A DNA stretch of 49,954 nt, from the NCBI GenBank assembly GCA_029778945.1, contig JAKPBN010000197.1:1-49954 (forward strand). Direction: 5' to 3'. The notes beneath the pieces are model-generated. The model was not told the DNA's origin, did not search any database, and saw only the letters and a program-made list of their open reading frames with translations. Positions 1 through 7,748 of the stretch are shown here, piece by piece (position 1 is the first letter of the stretch; every line of letters starts with the position of its first letter). Origin of the DNA: Spirochaetota bacterium. GTDB taxonomy: Bacteria; Spirochaetota; Spirochaetia; Treponematales; Rectinemataceae. The position numbers and the translations under genes are program-made.

Positions 1-90
1 GACAACCAGCTCGTGCGGACCACCCGCTATGAAGAGCCTGAGGACGAAGCCCTCAAGCGAGGACGGCCAGATGTCTATAAGGCCGATTGA
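1..90 (+). CDS. 3' end of an unidentified upstream gene (partial)
   Basis: Reading frame 1 is open from the window edge for 29 codons and ends in TGA at 88-90. The visible tail is hydrophilic and charged, ending in RPDVYKAD. It overlaps the next gene's chosen ATG (71) by 20 bases, which suggests the same transcription unit. Too little is visible to name it. Because a SwrB/DUF6115-like gene follows, it may belong to the end of a flagellar operon, but that is inference. Confidence 0.5.
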   Translation, partial: DNQLVRTTRYEEPEDEALKRGRPDVYKAD

Positions 91-406
91 TATCCAGACC
101 CTCCTGGTCCAGATGAGCCAGGTGGGCAAGGACCAGGCGGCGGTCAAGGAAGGGGTCGCCCTCCAGGCCTCCATCCAGGGGGCCGAGGAGCAGAAAAAGC
201 GGGACGACGCCAAGGAGGCCATCAAGGGCGCCGAGGAGGGCGAGGCCGCGACCAAGCCCATCAAGGACCGCCAGGGCCGGGCCCCCCAGGAAAGGGGCCA
301 GAGGGAGGATGGGGCCAGCGCCGCCCCGTCGGAGGAAGAGGCCAAGCCCGAGAATGACATTGTCCGCGACCCCAGCCTAGGAACCCATATCGACCTTACA
401 GGATAA
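71..406 (+). CDS. Small charged hypothetical protein (111 aa)
   Basis: I do not recognise the family. The ATG at 71 is preferred over an in-frame ATG at 29 because GAGGA lies about 8 bases upstream of it, and because the first 14 codons of the longer frame lie inside the upstream gene. The first 35 residues (IDIQTLLVQMSQVGKDQAAV...) look helical and moderately conserved in character. The rest is rich in Glu, Lys, Ala and Gly and is probably disordered. There is no signal peptide, membrane segment or cysteine. It is followed after 5 bases by the GTG of the next gene, so the two are probably co-transcribed and translationally coupled. Confidence 0.7.
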   Translation: MSIRPIDIQTLLVQMSQVGKDQAAVKEGVALQASIQGAEEQKKRDDAKEAIKGAEEGEAATKPIKDRQGRAPQERGQREDGASAAPSEEEAKPENDIVRDPSLGTHIDLTG

Positions 407-411
407 TCGGC

Positions 412-1053
412 GTGTCTACCCTTTTGATACTCGTGGCCCTAGAGGTTCTCGGCCTCGCGGGAATTCTTTTCTATGTCCGTCTCCGCCTCCATCGGGCCCT
501 CGAGCTCGACGGTCTCCTCGAGACCCTGCGCAAGGAAGTTCGGGCCCTTACGATCGAGCTCAACGAAACCGCCGACCGCAATATCAGTCTCGTGGAGGAC
601 CGGATCCTGGCCCTGCGTTCCCTCCTCGAAGAGAGTGACCGGCGCCTCGAGGTAGTCCAGAGGGAGCTGTCCCGTAAGGACCAGGAGGCCGAGGTGTACT
701 CCCGCCTGGGCAAGCCCCGGCCTGCCGAACCTCGCCCGGCGAGCGTCCGCCCCACCGAGCCGCCCCTGGACCGGAGCCAGGACGAGGCCATCTGGGTTGA
801 GGTCGCCGCCACGCTGCCCCCCGCCCCGGCTTCCCGGGAACCCATCCGCCTCGACCTCTCCCGGCGGACACCCGAGATCATCAGCCTCAAAGAGAGCGTC
901 ATACCTCCCAAGACCATGCGGGAACAGGCCATCGAGCTCTATGACAAGGGCTTTTCCGCGGATATCATCGCCGCCCGCCTGGCCGCCACGGTCGCCGAGA
1001 TAGATCTCCTGATCTCCCTGGAGGAGGAAAAACGCCAGGGAGAGGGGCGCTAG
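412..1053 (+). CDS. SwrB/DUF6115-like membrane-anchored coiled-coil protein
   Basis: 213 residues from a GTG start (AGGA about 8 bases upstream). Residues 2-22 form one hydrophobic segment (LLILVALEVLGLAGILFYV), followed by a long Glu/Arg-rich coiled coil to about residue 90 and a Pro-rich linker. The C-terminus resembles a small helix-turn-helix (about 170-205, AIELYDKGFSADIIAARL). This order, and the C-terminal motif, resembles DUF6115 proteins such as SwrB, which in Bacillus sits just after sigD in the flagellar operon and promotes flagellar assembly. The resemblance is by architecture, so the function is inferred. The Hsp70 gene begins 3 bases after its stop. Confidence 0.55.
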   Translation: MSTLLILVALEVLGLAGILFYVRLRLHRALELDGLLETLRKEVRALTIELNETADRNISLVEDRILALRSLLEESDRRLEVVQRELSRKDQEAEVYSRLGKPRPAEPRPASVRPTEPPLDRSQDEAIWVEVAATLPPAPASREPIRLDLSRRTPEIISLKESVIPPKTMREQAIELYDKGFSADIIAARLAATVAEIDLLISLEEEKRQGEGR

Positions 1054-1056
1054 GCC

Positions 1057-2856
1057 ATGGCCTGCCTCATTGGCATCGACTTTGGCACCACCAACTCCCT
1101 GGTGGGCTACTTGGATGGCGATAGGCCGATAATCGTGCCCAATTCCAGGGGGTCCCGCTTTACCCCCACGGTGGTCGCCCTCTCGTCCCGGGGGGAGCTC
1201 CTCGTGGGCGAGTCGGCCCGCAACCAGGCTTCCCTCAATCCTGAAAAGACCGTCGCTGGCATAAAGGGCCTTCTCGCCTCGAGGGGGGACATCCTCCTGG
1301 GCGGGACCGCCTACAGGCCCGAAGAGTTGGCCGCCATCGTCCTTTCCTCCCTCAAGGCCGATGCCGAGGCCTTCCTGGGCCGGACCGTCACGGGGGCGGT
1401 TATCACGGCCCCGGCCCATTTCTCCGAGCTGGAGCGGCGGTCCCTTGTCGAGGCGGGCCGCATCGCGGGCCTTGAGGTCCGGCGGATCCTCAACGAGCCT
1501 ACGGCGGCCGCCCTGGCCAGGGCCTGGGAAGCCGCCCAGGCGGAGACTCTGCCCCTCGCCAGGGGCCGGACAAAATCCTCCAAGCCAGCCAAGCCTGCCC
1601 AGGACCCGGCCCTGGGGGAAGGCTCCTCCTTGATCCTCGTCTATGACTTTGGGGGAGGGACCTTTGATGTGACCCTTCTCAGGCAGACCGGCCAGGACTG
1701 CCAGGTTCTCTCCTCCCGGGGGGATGGCCGCCTCGGAGGCAGGGACCTGGACAGGGAGATCTATAGCCTCGCGGCCGCTAGCTTCCGGGACCGCTACGGC
1801 CTTGAGGTGGACAAGGATCCCCTCCTGGTCCAGGCCCTGGTCGACCAGGCTGAGAAGGCCAAGATCGAGCTCTCCGAGCGCAGGGAAGCCGAGATATCCC
1901 TGCCCTTTGCCCTTGCCCCTTCCCAGCCGGCCCCGGCGGGCGGCCCCGGGCCTTCGATCCTCCATCCCGTCTATTCCCTGGATCGGGCCGGCTTTGAGTC
2001 CCTGGCCCGCCCCCTCGTGGAGCGGAGCCTAGAGCTCACGGCCAAGGCCCTGGCCGACGCGGGCATTCCGGCCGCCTCGGTGGATGTCCTCGTCCTCTCC
2101 GGGGGCTCGAGCCGCATTCCCCTCGTGCGGCGCCTGCTAAAAGAGGTCCTGGGCCTCAGCCCCGCGGGAGGGGTCAACCCCGAGGAGATTGTCGCCCTCG
2201 GGGCGGCCGTGGCCACCGGCCTCGACCTGGCTCCAAGTCCCGGCCAGGGAGCCCGCCTCAGGGTCAGGGATGTGGTCTCCAGGACCTATGGCGTGGAAAT
2301 CGACGGCGGAGTCTTTGTCCCTTTGATCCGCAAAAACAGCCCCGTGCCCGCAAGGCGCAGCCGGGTCTTTACCACCGTTGAGGACAACCAGGACTCGGTG
2401 GAGATCCATGTCCTCCAGGGGGAGTCGAAGGCGAGCGGGGACAACCTCTCCCTCGGCCGTTTTCTCCTGGCGGGCATCAAGCGCTCCAAGGCCGGCGGCC
2501 CCCAGATAAGGGTGGACTTTTCCATCGACGAGTCGGACATCCTCCACGTCACGGCCCTCGACCTCGATATGGGGGTGGCCCAGGCCATCTCGATAGCCGA
2601 CCTGGGCCGGGGCGCCCGGGCCGAGAATCCCCAGGACCTTGTGGCCAAGATCGGTCTCCTGGCCGCCCGCCTGCGGGAGCTCTCCTCCGGCCTCGGGCTT
2701 GAGTCGGGCCTCGAGGCCGAGCTCGAGGAGGCCGGGCAGAGGGCCCGCGGGGCAAGCCCCCTCCATGCCGAAGGGGAGCTAAAGCTTCTCAAGGCCGAGC
2801 TCGAGGGCCTCCTTGGGGAAGTCCTGGCCCGCCGGGGCGAGGCGGTGGAGCGGTGA
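1057..2856 (+). CDS. Hsp70-family chaperone (divergent DnaK paralogue)
   Basis: 599 residues. The actin-like ATPase motifs are present: phosphate-1 GIDFGTTNS (6-14), the NEPTAAAL segment (about 146-153), phosphate-2 DFGGGTFDVTLL (about 197-208) and adenosine loop LSGGSSRIPLV. A substrate-binding beta domain follows, then a short helical lid. It is shorter than canonical DnaK (about 630-640), lacks the usual acidic tail, and has a Lys/Pro/Gly-rich insertion near 160-190 before phosphate-2. It overlaps the following J-domain gene by 4 bases (GTGA, 2853-2856), so ATPase and co-chaperone are probably made together. I read it as a specialised Hsp70 with its own J partner, not the general DnaK. Its clients are unknown; the flagellar-type neighbour is only a hint. 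Confidence 0.85.
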   Translation: MACLIGIDFGTTNSLVGYLDGDRPIIVPNSRGSRFTPTVVALSSRGELLVGESARNQASLNPEKTVAGIKGLLASRGDILLGGTAYRPEELAAIVLSSLKADAEAFLGRTVTGAVITAPAHFSELERRSLVEAGRIAGLEVRRILNEPTAAALARAWEAAQAETLPLARGRTKSSKPAKPAQDPALGEGSSLILVYDFGGGTFDVTLLRQTGQDCQVLSSRGDGRLGGRDLDREIYSLAAASFRDRYGLEVDKDPLLVQALVDQAEKAKIELSERREAEISLPFALAPSQPAPAGGPGPSILHPVYSLDRAGFESLARPLVERSLELTAKALADAGIPAASVDVLVLSGGSSRIPLVRRLLKEVLGLSPAGGVNPEEIVALGAAVATGLDLAPSPGQGARLRVRDVVSRTYGVEIDGGVFVPLIRKNSPVPARRSRVFTTVEDNQDSVEIHVLQGESKASGDNLSLGRFLLAGIKRSKAGGPQIRVDFSIDESDILHVTALDLDMGVAQAISIADLGRGARAENPQDLVAKIGLLAARLRELSSGLGLESGLEAELEEAGQRARGASPLHAEGELKLLKAELEGLLGEVLARRGEAVER

Positions 2857-3506
2857 AGGACGATGCCGGCTCTGGCAAGGGATACAAGGCCCTCCTCGCG
2901 GTCCTGGCCCTCGGTCCCGGGGCGGAGGACGAGGAGATACGGACCGCCTACCGCCGCCTGGCCCGCCGCCTCCACCCGGACACCTCCAAGGACCCTTCCA
3001 CGGCCGAGCAGTTCGCCCGGGTTTCCCGGGCCTATAAGCTGCTCCAGGCCCGGCCCCGGAAGGACCCCGGCCCGGCGAGCGGCCCCGGGGCCAGGTACCG
3101 GGCCGTCCTCGACGCGGGGGAGGACCTTTTTGCCCTGGGCCAGGTCCTCGCGGGGGATCCCGACCCCGGGGCCCGGGAAGCCGCGGTGATGCGCCTAGGC
3201 CTTTCGGGCCGGACCGCGGCCTATGTGTTTCTCCGGCGGGCCCTCTACGACCCCTGCGAGGCCGTGGCCCTGGCCGCAGTCCGGGCCTCGGCCCTCCTGG
3301 GCTGCCGCCAGGCCGAGGGCGAGATAGCCGCCCTCTACAGCCGCTCCTCCCTGGCCCTGCGGACCTCCATCCTCGAGACGGTCCGGGCCACGAGGGAGGT
3401 CCTCTTCGCGTCGACCGTCAAGGCTGCGTTGCGCGACACCGATCCGGCCCTGCGCAGGCTGGCTGCGGCCTTCGAGCAGCCGGGGGCCAAACAAGGGAAG
3501 GGATAG
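2853..3506 (+). CDS. J-domain protein with C-terminal HEAT-like repeats
   Basis: 217 residues from a GTG that overlaps the Hsp70 stop codon (GTGA). Residues 10-65 form a J domain: a helix YKALLAVLALG, a charged helix II (EEIRTAYRRLARRL) and the essential HPD at 41-43, followed by helix III (FARVSRAYKLLQ). From about 95 onward there are HEAT/PBS-lyase-like helical repeats (AREAAVMRLG, ALYDPCEAVALAAVRASALLG, AALRDTDPALRRLAAAFE). It lacks the Gly/Phe and zinc-finger regions of DnaJ, so it is probably a type III J protein. The HEAT repeats are likely the client-binding part, and the coupled Hsp70 the partner. Confidence 0.85.
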   Translation: MKDDAGSGKGYKALLAVLALGPGAEDEEIRTAYRRLARRLHPDTSKDPSTAEQFARVSRAYKLLQARPRKDPGPASGPGARYRAVLDAGEDLFALGQVLAGDPDPGAREAAVMRLGLSGRTAAYVFLRRALYDPCEAVALAAVRASALLGCRQAEGEIAALYSRSSLALRTSILETVRATREVLFASTVKAALRDTDPALRRLAAAFEQPGAKQGKG

Positions 3507-3515
3507 AGGAAAGGC

Positions 3516-3609
3516 AACCACAGAGGCACGGAGCCCAGCCACAGAGAGCACAGAGACCATAAGTTATAGTCGATAGCCCGCTTAGATCAGTCTCTGTGTC
3601 GCCATGGTT
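3516..3609. repeat. CACAGAG-type intergenic inverted repeat
   Basis: The gap between two convergent operons is filled by variants of one word. The left end reads AACCACAGAGGCACGGAG (3516-3533). A second copy, CACAGAGAGCACAGAGAC, lies at 3540-3557. The right end, read on the minus strand from 3609, is AACCATGGCGACACAGAGAC. CACAGAGAC (3549-3557) can pair with GTCTCTGTG (3590-3598). There is no T-run, so this is not a classic terminator. The right arm supplies the last two bases of the sdaAA stop codon. The ends resemble those of a small non-autonomous repeat. Confidence 0.55.
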
Positions 3610-4486
3610 ATTTTATCCTCTCCTGGTAGGATATGCCCGTAGGCGTCCGGGCAAGGCCGCCCTCGGCGCTTTCCCTGATGGCCTGGGGCATGGCATCCCC
3701 TATGGCCTTCATGGCCCCCACCACTTCATCAAAGGGTATGACCGAGCTGATCCCCGCCCTGGAAAGGCTCACCGCCGTAAGCGCATTGGCCGCGAGAAAG
3801 GCGTTGCGCTTTACGCAGGGCACCTCCACGAGGCCGGCCACGGGATCGCAGGCCAGGCCCAGGCTGTTCTTGAGGGAGAGGGCCGCGGCGTCCAGGCAGG
3901 CCGGTGCGTCCGAGCCCAGCAGGCTCGCAAGGCCCGCGGCGGCCATGGCTCCCGCGGCCCCGCATTCGGCCTGGCAGCCTCCGGAGGCCCCGGCCAGGGT
4001 GGCGCGCATCGCGATCAGGATCCCTATCCCGGAGGCGACCACAAAGGCGTCCTGGAATAGCTTCGACTCGGGGTCGAGGCCGGGAGCCCTCGCGTCCTTC
4101 CAGGCCCAGAGCACCCCAGGGACAATGCCGCAGGAGCCCGCCGTGGGAAAGGCTATGATCCTGCCCCCGCAGGCGTTCACCTCGTTGATGGCCAGGGCAT
4201 AGGCCAGGGCCTTCTGGAAGAATTCATCCTCCACCACTGGGTCGCCCTTCGCGAGCTTGACCGCCGCCCCTTTTGTCATTCCGGAGAAGGAGACCTGGGC
4301 CTCGGTTATGCCCCTGTCCAGGGCGGCCCGCTCGACCCGGATCCTCCGGTTGAGCTCCTCGCGTATCGCCTCGGGCGTCTTGCCCGAGTGAAAGGCCTCC
4401 CGCGCCACAAGGTAGTCGGCCAGGGCGAGGCCTGCTTCCGCGCAACGCTCCAGTAGCTCCCTGGAGGTCGAGAATTTCCAGTTCAT
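3608..4486 (-). CDS. sdaAA: L-serine ammonia-lyase, iron-sulfur type, alpha subunit
   Basis: 292 residues. Converts L-serine to pyruvate and ammonia using a 4Fe-4S cluster. Cysteines expected to hold the cluster are visible in NACGGRIIAFPTAGSCG and GGCQAECGAAGAM, and the conserved MTKGAAVKL segment is present. The ATG at 4486 is chosen over an upstream in-frame ATG (4552) because AGAAGG precedes it and because the longer form would run far into sdaAB. It starts 13 bases after the sdaAB stop, so the two subunits are coupled in the two-gene (Bacillus-like) arrangement. Its TAA stop is partly formed by the neighbouring CACAGAG repeat. Confidence 0.93.
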   Translation of the reverse strand: MNWKFSTSRELLERCAEAGLALADYLVAREAFHSGKTPEAIREELNRRIRVERAALDRGITEAQVSFSGMTKGAAVKLAKGDPVVEDEFFQKALAYALAINEVNACGGRIIAFPTAGSCGIVPGVLWAWKDARAPGLDPESKLFQDAFVVASGIGILIAMRATLAGASGGCQAECGAAGAMAAAGLASLLGSDAPACLDAAALSLKNSLGLACDPVAGLVEVPCVKRNAFLAANALTAVSLSRAGISSVIPFDEVVGAMKAIGDAMPQAIRESAEGGLARTPTGISYQERIK

Positions 4487-4499
4487 GCCGGCCGCCTTC

Positions 4500-5183
4500 T
4501 TAAGTCTGGATGGAGGGGATATAGACGACTTCCCGGACCGCCGGGAGCTCACGGATCTGGTTGGCGATGGTGGAGGGCACGATGCCGTCGACCTCGACGA
4601 CCATCAGGGCCTCCTCGCCCTTGTCCTTGCGGTGGGAGGCCACGGAGGCGATGTTAAAGTGGCTGGCCGCGAGGATGTGGGAGACAATGGCTATCACTCC
4701 CACCTCGTCCCGATGGAGGATGAGGAGGGCCTCGAGGGAGCCGTCGAGGTTGGCCTCAAAGCCGTTGACGGATTGGAGGCGTATCTCCCCGCCCCCGATG
4801 GAGGCGCCCCTTACCCGGCTGCGCTTGCCCTCACCCCAGAGCTCGATCACGGCGGTGTTGGGGTGGTAGCGCTCCGGTCCCTCGTAGTCGGCGACGATCT
4901 CGTAGGGCAGGCCTTCCTTGGCGGCGAGCTCGAGGGCATAGCCCAGGCGCTCGTCGTCGGGCCTGATGCCCAGGAGGCCCGCGATGGAGGCCTTGTCCGA
5001 GCCATGGCCCTTGTAGGTCCTGGCCAGGGAGCCATAGAAGGTGACCTTGGCTCCCTCGAGGGGGTAGGGGAAGATCTTGCGGGCCAGGAAGGCGATGCGC
5101 GCCACTCCTGCCGTGTGGGAGCTCGAGGGCCCGATCATCACGGGGCCAAAGAGGTCCAGGATTCCAACACTGCGCTCAGCCAT
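4500..5183 (-). CDS. sdaAB: L-serine ammonia-lyase, iron-sulfur type, beta subunit
   Basis: 227 residues. Starts MAERSVGILDLFGP, with the family signature GPSSSHTAGVAR at the N-terminus. The C-terminal 75 residues form an ACT domain (HRDEVGVIAIVSHILAASHFNIA), the small-molecule-binding regulatory module of this subunit. The ATG at 5183 overlaps the end of the sigma-54 regulator gene by 8 bases; an upstream in-frame ATG (5297) would add a basic, non-family stretch and is rejected. With sdaAA it forms the heterodimeric serine dehydratase. Its place directly behind a two-component system suggests that serine use could be linked to that signal, but the link may be only positional. Confidence 0.93.
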   Translation of the reverse strand: MAERSVGILDLFGPVMIGPSSSHTAGVARIAFLARKIFPYPLEGAKVTFYGSLARTYKGHGSDKASIAGLLGIRPDDERLGYALELAAKEGLPYEIVADYEGPERYHPNTAVIELWGEGKRSRVRGASIGGGEIRLQSVNGFEANLDGSLEALLILHRDEVGVIAIVSHILAASHFNIASVASHRKDKGEEALMVVEVDGIVPSTIANQIRELPAVREVVYIPSIQT

Positions 5184-6558
5184 GCTTTTCCTCGGCCTCC
5201 TGGGCTTCCTTGGCCTCGAGGCCATAGTCCTCGAGCTTCTGGTAGAGGGTCTTGCGGCCAATGCCCAGGATCTCGGCCGTCCTGCTCTTGTTGCCATTCT
5301 GGGCGGCCAGGGTTTCCCTGATGAGGATCTTCTCCGCCTCGGCGAGGGAGGAGCCTGCGGGTACCCGTATGTCCACCTCCTCCCCGGAGGAGCGGACCGA
5401 GGGAGGCAGGTCCTCGAGGCCCACGAGGCTCGAGCGGGCCATCACCACCGCGCTCTCCATGCAGTTCCTGAGCTCCCTCACATTGCCCGGCCAGGACCAG
5501 GCATAGAGGGCCGACCTGGCCTTGGGATCGAGGCCCTCGACCTTTTTGCCGTTCTCCTGGGCGAACTCCCGGAGAAAGGACATGGCCAGGAGGGGAATGT
5601 CGTCCCGCCTCTCCCGCAGGGGCGGGACGTGGATGTTGACCACGTTGAGGCGGTAGAAGAGGTCCTCCCGGAAGCGGCCCTCGGCTATCTCCTTCTTGAG
5701 GTCCTTATTGGTGGCCGCGACAATCCTGACATCGGTCTCCACGGTCTCCTCGCCGCCCACGCGCTCGAACTTCCTCTCCTGGAGGACCCGGAGGATCTTG
5801 ATCTGGACGTTCTGGTTGATCTCCCCGATCTCATCCAGGAAGAGGGTGCCCTCGTTAGCCAGCTCGAAGCGGCCCCGCTTGCGGCCCTGGGCCCCGGTGA
5901 AGGCCCCCTTCTCGTGGCCAAAGAGCTCGCTCTCAAGGAGGCTTTCCGCAAGGGCCGCGCAGTGGACCTTGACGAGGGGGCCGGCCCTCCGGGGGGAGAG
6001 GTTATGGAGGGCATCGGCCACCAGCTCCTTGCCCACCCCGGATTCCCCGGTGATCAGGACCGAGGCCTTGGTGGGGGCGACTCGGCGGAGGAGGTCAAAG
6101 ATGCGCTTCATCTCCTGGCTGGAGCCGATGATCGAGGAGGACCGCCTCTGGGCCTCGACCTCGGCCTGGAGCTCGAGGTTCTTGCGGGAGAGCTCCCGGG
6201 TCTCCAGAGCCCGCTTGCACAGGAGGGCCAGATGGTCGAGGTTGACGGGCTTGGTGAGGAAGTCGAAGGCGCCATAGCGCATGGCGTCCACCGCGTCCTC
6301 GATGGTCCCGTGGCCCGTGAGGACGATGACGGGCAGGCCGGGATAGCGGCCCGAGACGGTCTTGAGGACTTCCCCGCCCGAGAGGGCCGGCATCTTGAGG
6401 TCGGTGATCACAAGGTCGACATTGCCGTCCTCGACCTTCCTCAGGGCCTCCTTGCCATCGGCGGCGGTCTGCACGATATAGCCCTCGAGGGCCAGGTACT
6501 CGGCCAGGCCCTCCCGGATATTCTTCTCGTCGTCTGCCACGAGGATGGTGAATTTCAA
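5176..6558 (-). CDS. Sigma-54-dependent response regulator (NtrC/AtoC family)
   Basis: 460 residues from a TTG start with GAGGAGG 4 bases upstream. Receiver domain: acidic pocket D9/D10, phospho-acceptor D53, K103. AAA+ domain: Walker A GESGVGKE (170-177), sigma-54 contact loop GAFTGA (217-222), Walker B FLDEIGE (239-245). C-terminal Fis-type helix-turn-helix near 415-450 (NKSRTAEILGIGRKTLYQKL). Phosphorylation by the kinase encoded just upstream should trigger ATP-driven open-complex formation at sigma-54 promoters. It overlaps the kinase stop by 4 bases (TTGA). The order regulator, kinase, holB-like, cvpA, murG matches what I remember for T. pallidum; targets are not visible here. Confidence 0.93.
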   Translation of the reverse strand: MKFTILVADDEKNIREGLAEYLALEGYIVQTAADGKEALRKVEDGNVDLVITDLKMPALSGGEVLKTVSGRYPGLPVIVLTGHGTIEDAVDAMRYGAFDFLTKPVNLDHLALLCKRALETRELSRKNLELQAEVEAQRRSSSIIGSSQEMKRIFDLLRRVAPTKASVLITGESGVGKELVADALHNLSPRRAGPLVKVHCAALAESLLESELFGHEKGAFTGAQGRKRGRFELANEGTLFLDEIGEINQNVQIKILRVLQERKFERVGGEETVETDVRIVAATNKDLKKEIAEGRFREDLFYRLNVVNIHVPPLRERRDDIPLLAMSFLREFAQENGKKVEGLDPKARSALYAWSWPGNVRELRNCMESAVVMARSSLVGLEDLPPSVRSSGEEVDIRVPAGSSLAEAEKILIRETLAAQNGNKSRTAEILGIGRKTLYQKLEDYGLEAKEAQEAEEKHG

Positions 6559-7748
6559 GCTTCCTCCTCCACGCCCTTCCCATCCCCGCTCTTCCAGGCC
6601 AGGAGATGCTTTTCCCTCTGGGGGATGGGCAGGCTGATAGTGAAGACCGAGCCTTCCCCCGGGAAGGAGTTGACCGAAATATCCCCCTGGTGCTCCCGCA
6701 CGATCTTGAAGGTGATGGTCAGGCCCAGGCCGGTGCCGGTCTCCTTGGTCGTGTAATAGGGCTCAAAGATCGTGGTCAGGTTCTCCTGGGGGATGCCCAG
6801 CCCGGTGTCCTCCACGTAGAGGTGGACGGCGTCGTCCCCCGCCCAGGCCTTGAAGCCCAGGGTTCCGCCATCGGGCATGGCCGCCAGGGCGTTCTTGGCC
6901 AGGTTGAGGATGGCCTGTTTCAGGTAACGCTTGTCCAGGAGGACCCTGGGGAGGCCCGCCTCGATGCTTGTCTCGACCGCGACTCCCGCGCCCTCGGCCT
7001 CGTAGCGGATAAAGTCGGCTATCTCCTTCACGAGGGCTCCGGCGTCGCTCTCCCTGAGCTCGACATCCATGGGCCTGACCGCGAAGAGGAAGTCGACGAC
7101 GATCTTGTTGAGCCTCTCGATCTCCTCGGTGACCACCCCCAGGTGGTGGGAAAGGCCCTCCACGGGCACGGTCTCCTTGCCCCGGGCGGCCTTCTGGAGG
7201 AGCTGGATGTGGATGGAGATCGATCCGAGGGGGTTCTTGATCTCATGGGCCACGCCGGCGGCCAGGGTAGTGAGGGAGGCTAGGCTCTCGGCCCGGCGCA
7301 GCTGGGCCTCGCGCTTGCGCTTGTCCGTGATGTCCTCGAGGTGGATCAGGGTGCCCTCTATCCGGCCCTGGGACACCAGGGTCATGGAGGAGGCCGCGAT
7401 GAGCCGGTTCCGCCCGCCCACGGTGATGTCGAATTCCCGGTCCGTGACCGAATCCTCTCCCTCGAGGATCTCGTGGAAAAAGGAGGCCAGCTCCTGGTCG
7501 ACGACGCAGACCCAGAGGGGCCGCTCCGAGGGGTCGGGACCCGGGCCTAGGGCAAGCATCCTCTCCGCGGTCTTGTTGTAGATGATGGGCTGGTGCTCCC
7601 GGTCGCAGACGATGATGCCGTCGAGCATGGAGTCCAGGGCGGTCTCGAGGCGGCCATTCTCCTCGGCCAGGGCCTGGAGCAGGGCGCGGAGCTGCTCCTC
7701 GGACATCTTGGGCGCCTTGGCCAGGGCGCGCTGGAAAAACCGCCTCAA
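6555..7748 (-). CDS. PAS-domain sensor histidine kinase (AtoS/NtrB type)
   Basis: 397 residues with no membrane segment, so probably cytoplasmic. A PAS domain spans about 33-145 (TALDSMLDGIIVCDREHQPI). The dimerisation/phospho-acceptor motif is AGVAHEIKNPLGS, with H168. The ATPase domain carries N-box ILNLAKNALAAM, G1 VEDTGLGIP, F-box IFEPYYTTK and G2 GTGLGLTI. It should phosphorylate the sigma-54 regulator encoded next, with which it overlaps by 4 bases. The start is uncertain: TTG at 7748 overlaps the upstream stop (TTGA), while an in-frame ATG lies at 7706 just before SEEQLRALL. The signal sensed is unknown. Confidence 0.92.
   Translation of the reverse strand: MRRFFQRALAKAPKMSEEQLRALLQALAEENGRLETALDSMLDGIIVCDREHQPIIYNKTAERMLALGPGPDPSERPLWVCVVDQELASFFHEILEGEDSVTDREFDITVGGRNRLIAASSMTLVSQGRIEGTLIHLEDITDKRKREAQLRRAESLASLTTLAAGVAHEIKNPLGSISIHIQLLQKAARGKETVPVEGLSHHLGVVTEEIERLNKIVVDFLFAVRPMDVELRESDAGALVKEIADFIRYEAEGAGVAVETSIEAGLPRVLLDKRYLKQAILNLAKNALAAMPDGGTLGFKAWAGDDAVHLYVEDTGLGIPQENLTTIFEPYYTTKETGTGLGLTITFKIVREHQGDISVNSFPGEGSVFTISLPIPQREKHLLAWKSGDGKGVEEEA

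Noticed and set aside
439-1965. 508-codon minus-strand frame opposite the SwrB-like and Hsp70 genes
   Set aside because: Shadow of Hsp70; crosses two well-supported plus-strand genes.
5077-6756. 559-codon plus-strand frame opposite the regulator and sdaAB
   Set aside because: Antisense shadow of a clear NtrC-type regulator; no motif or ribosome-binding site.
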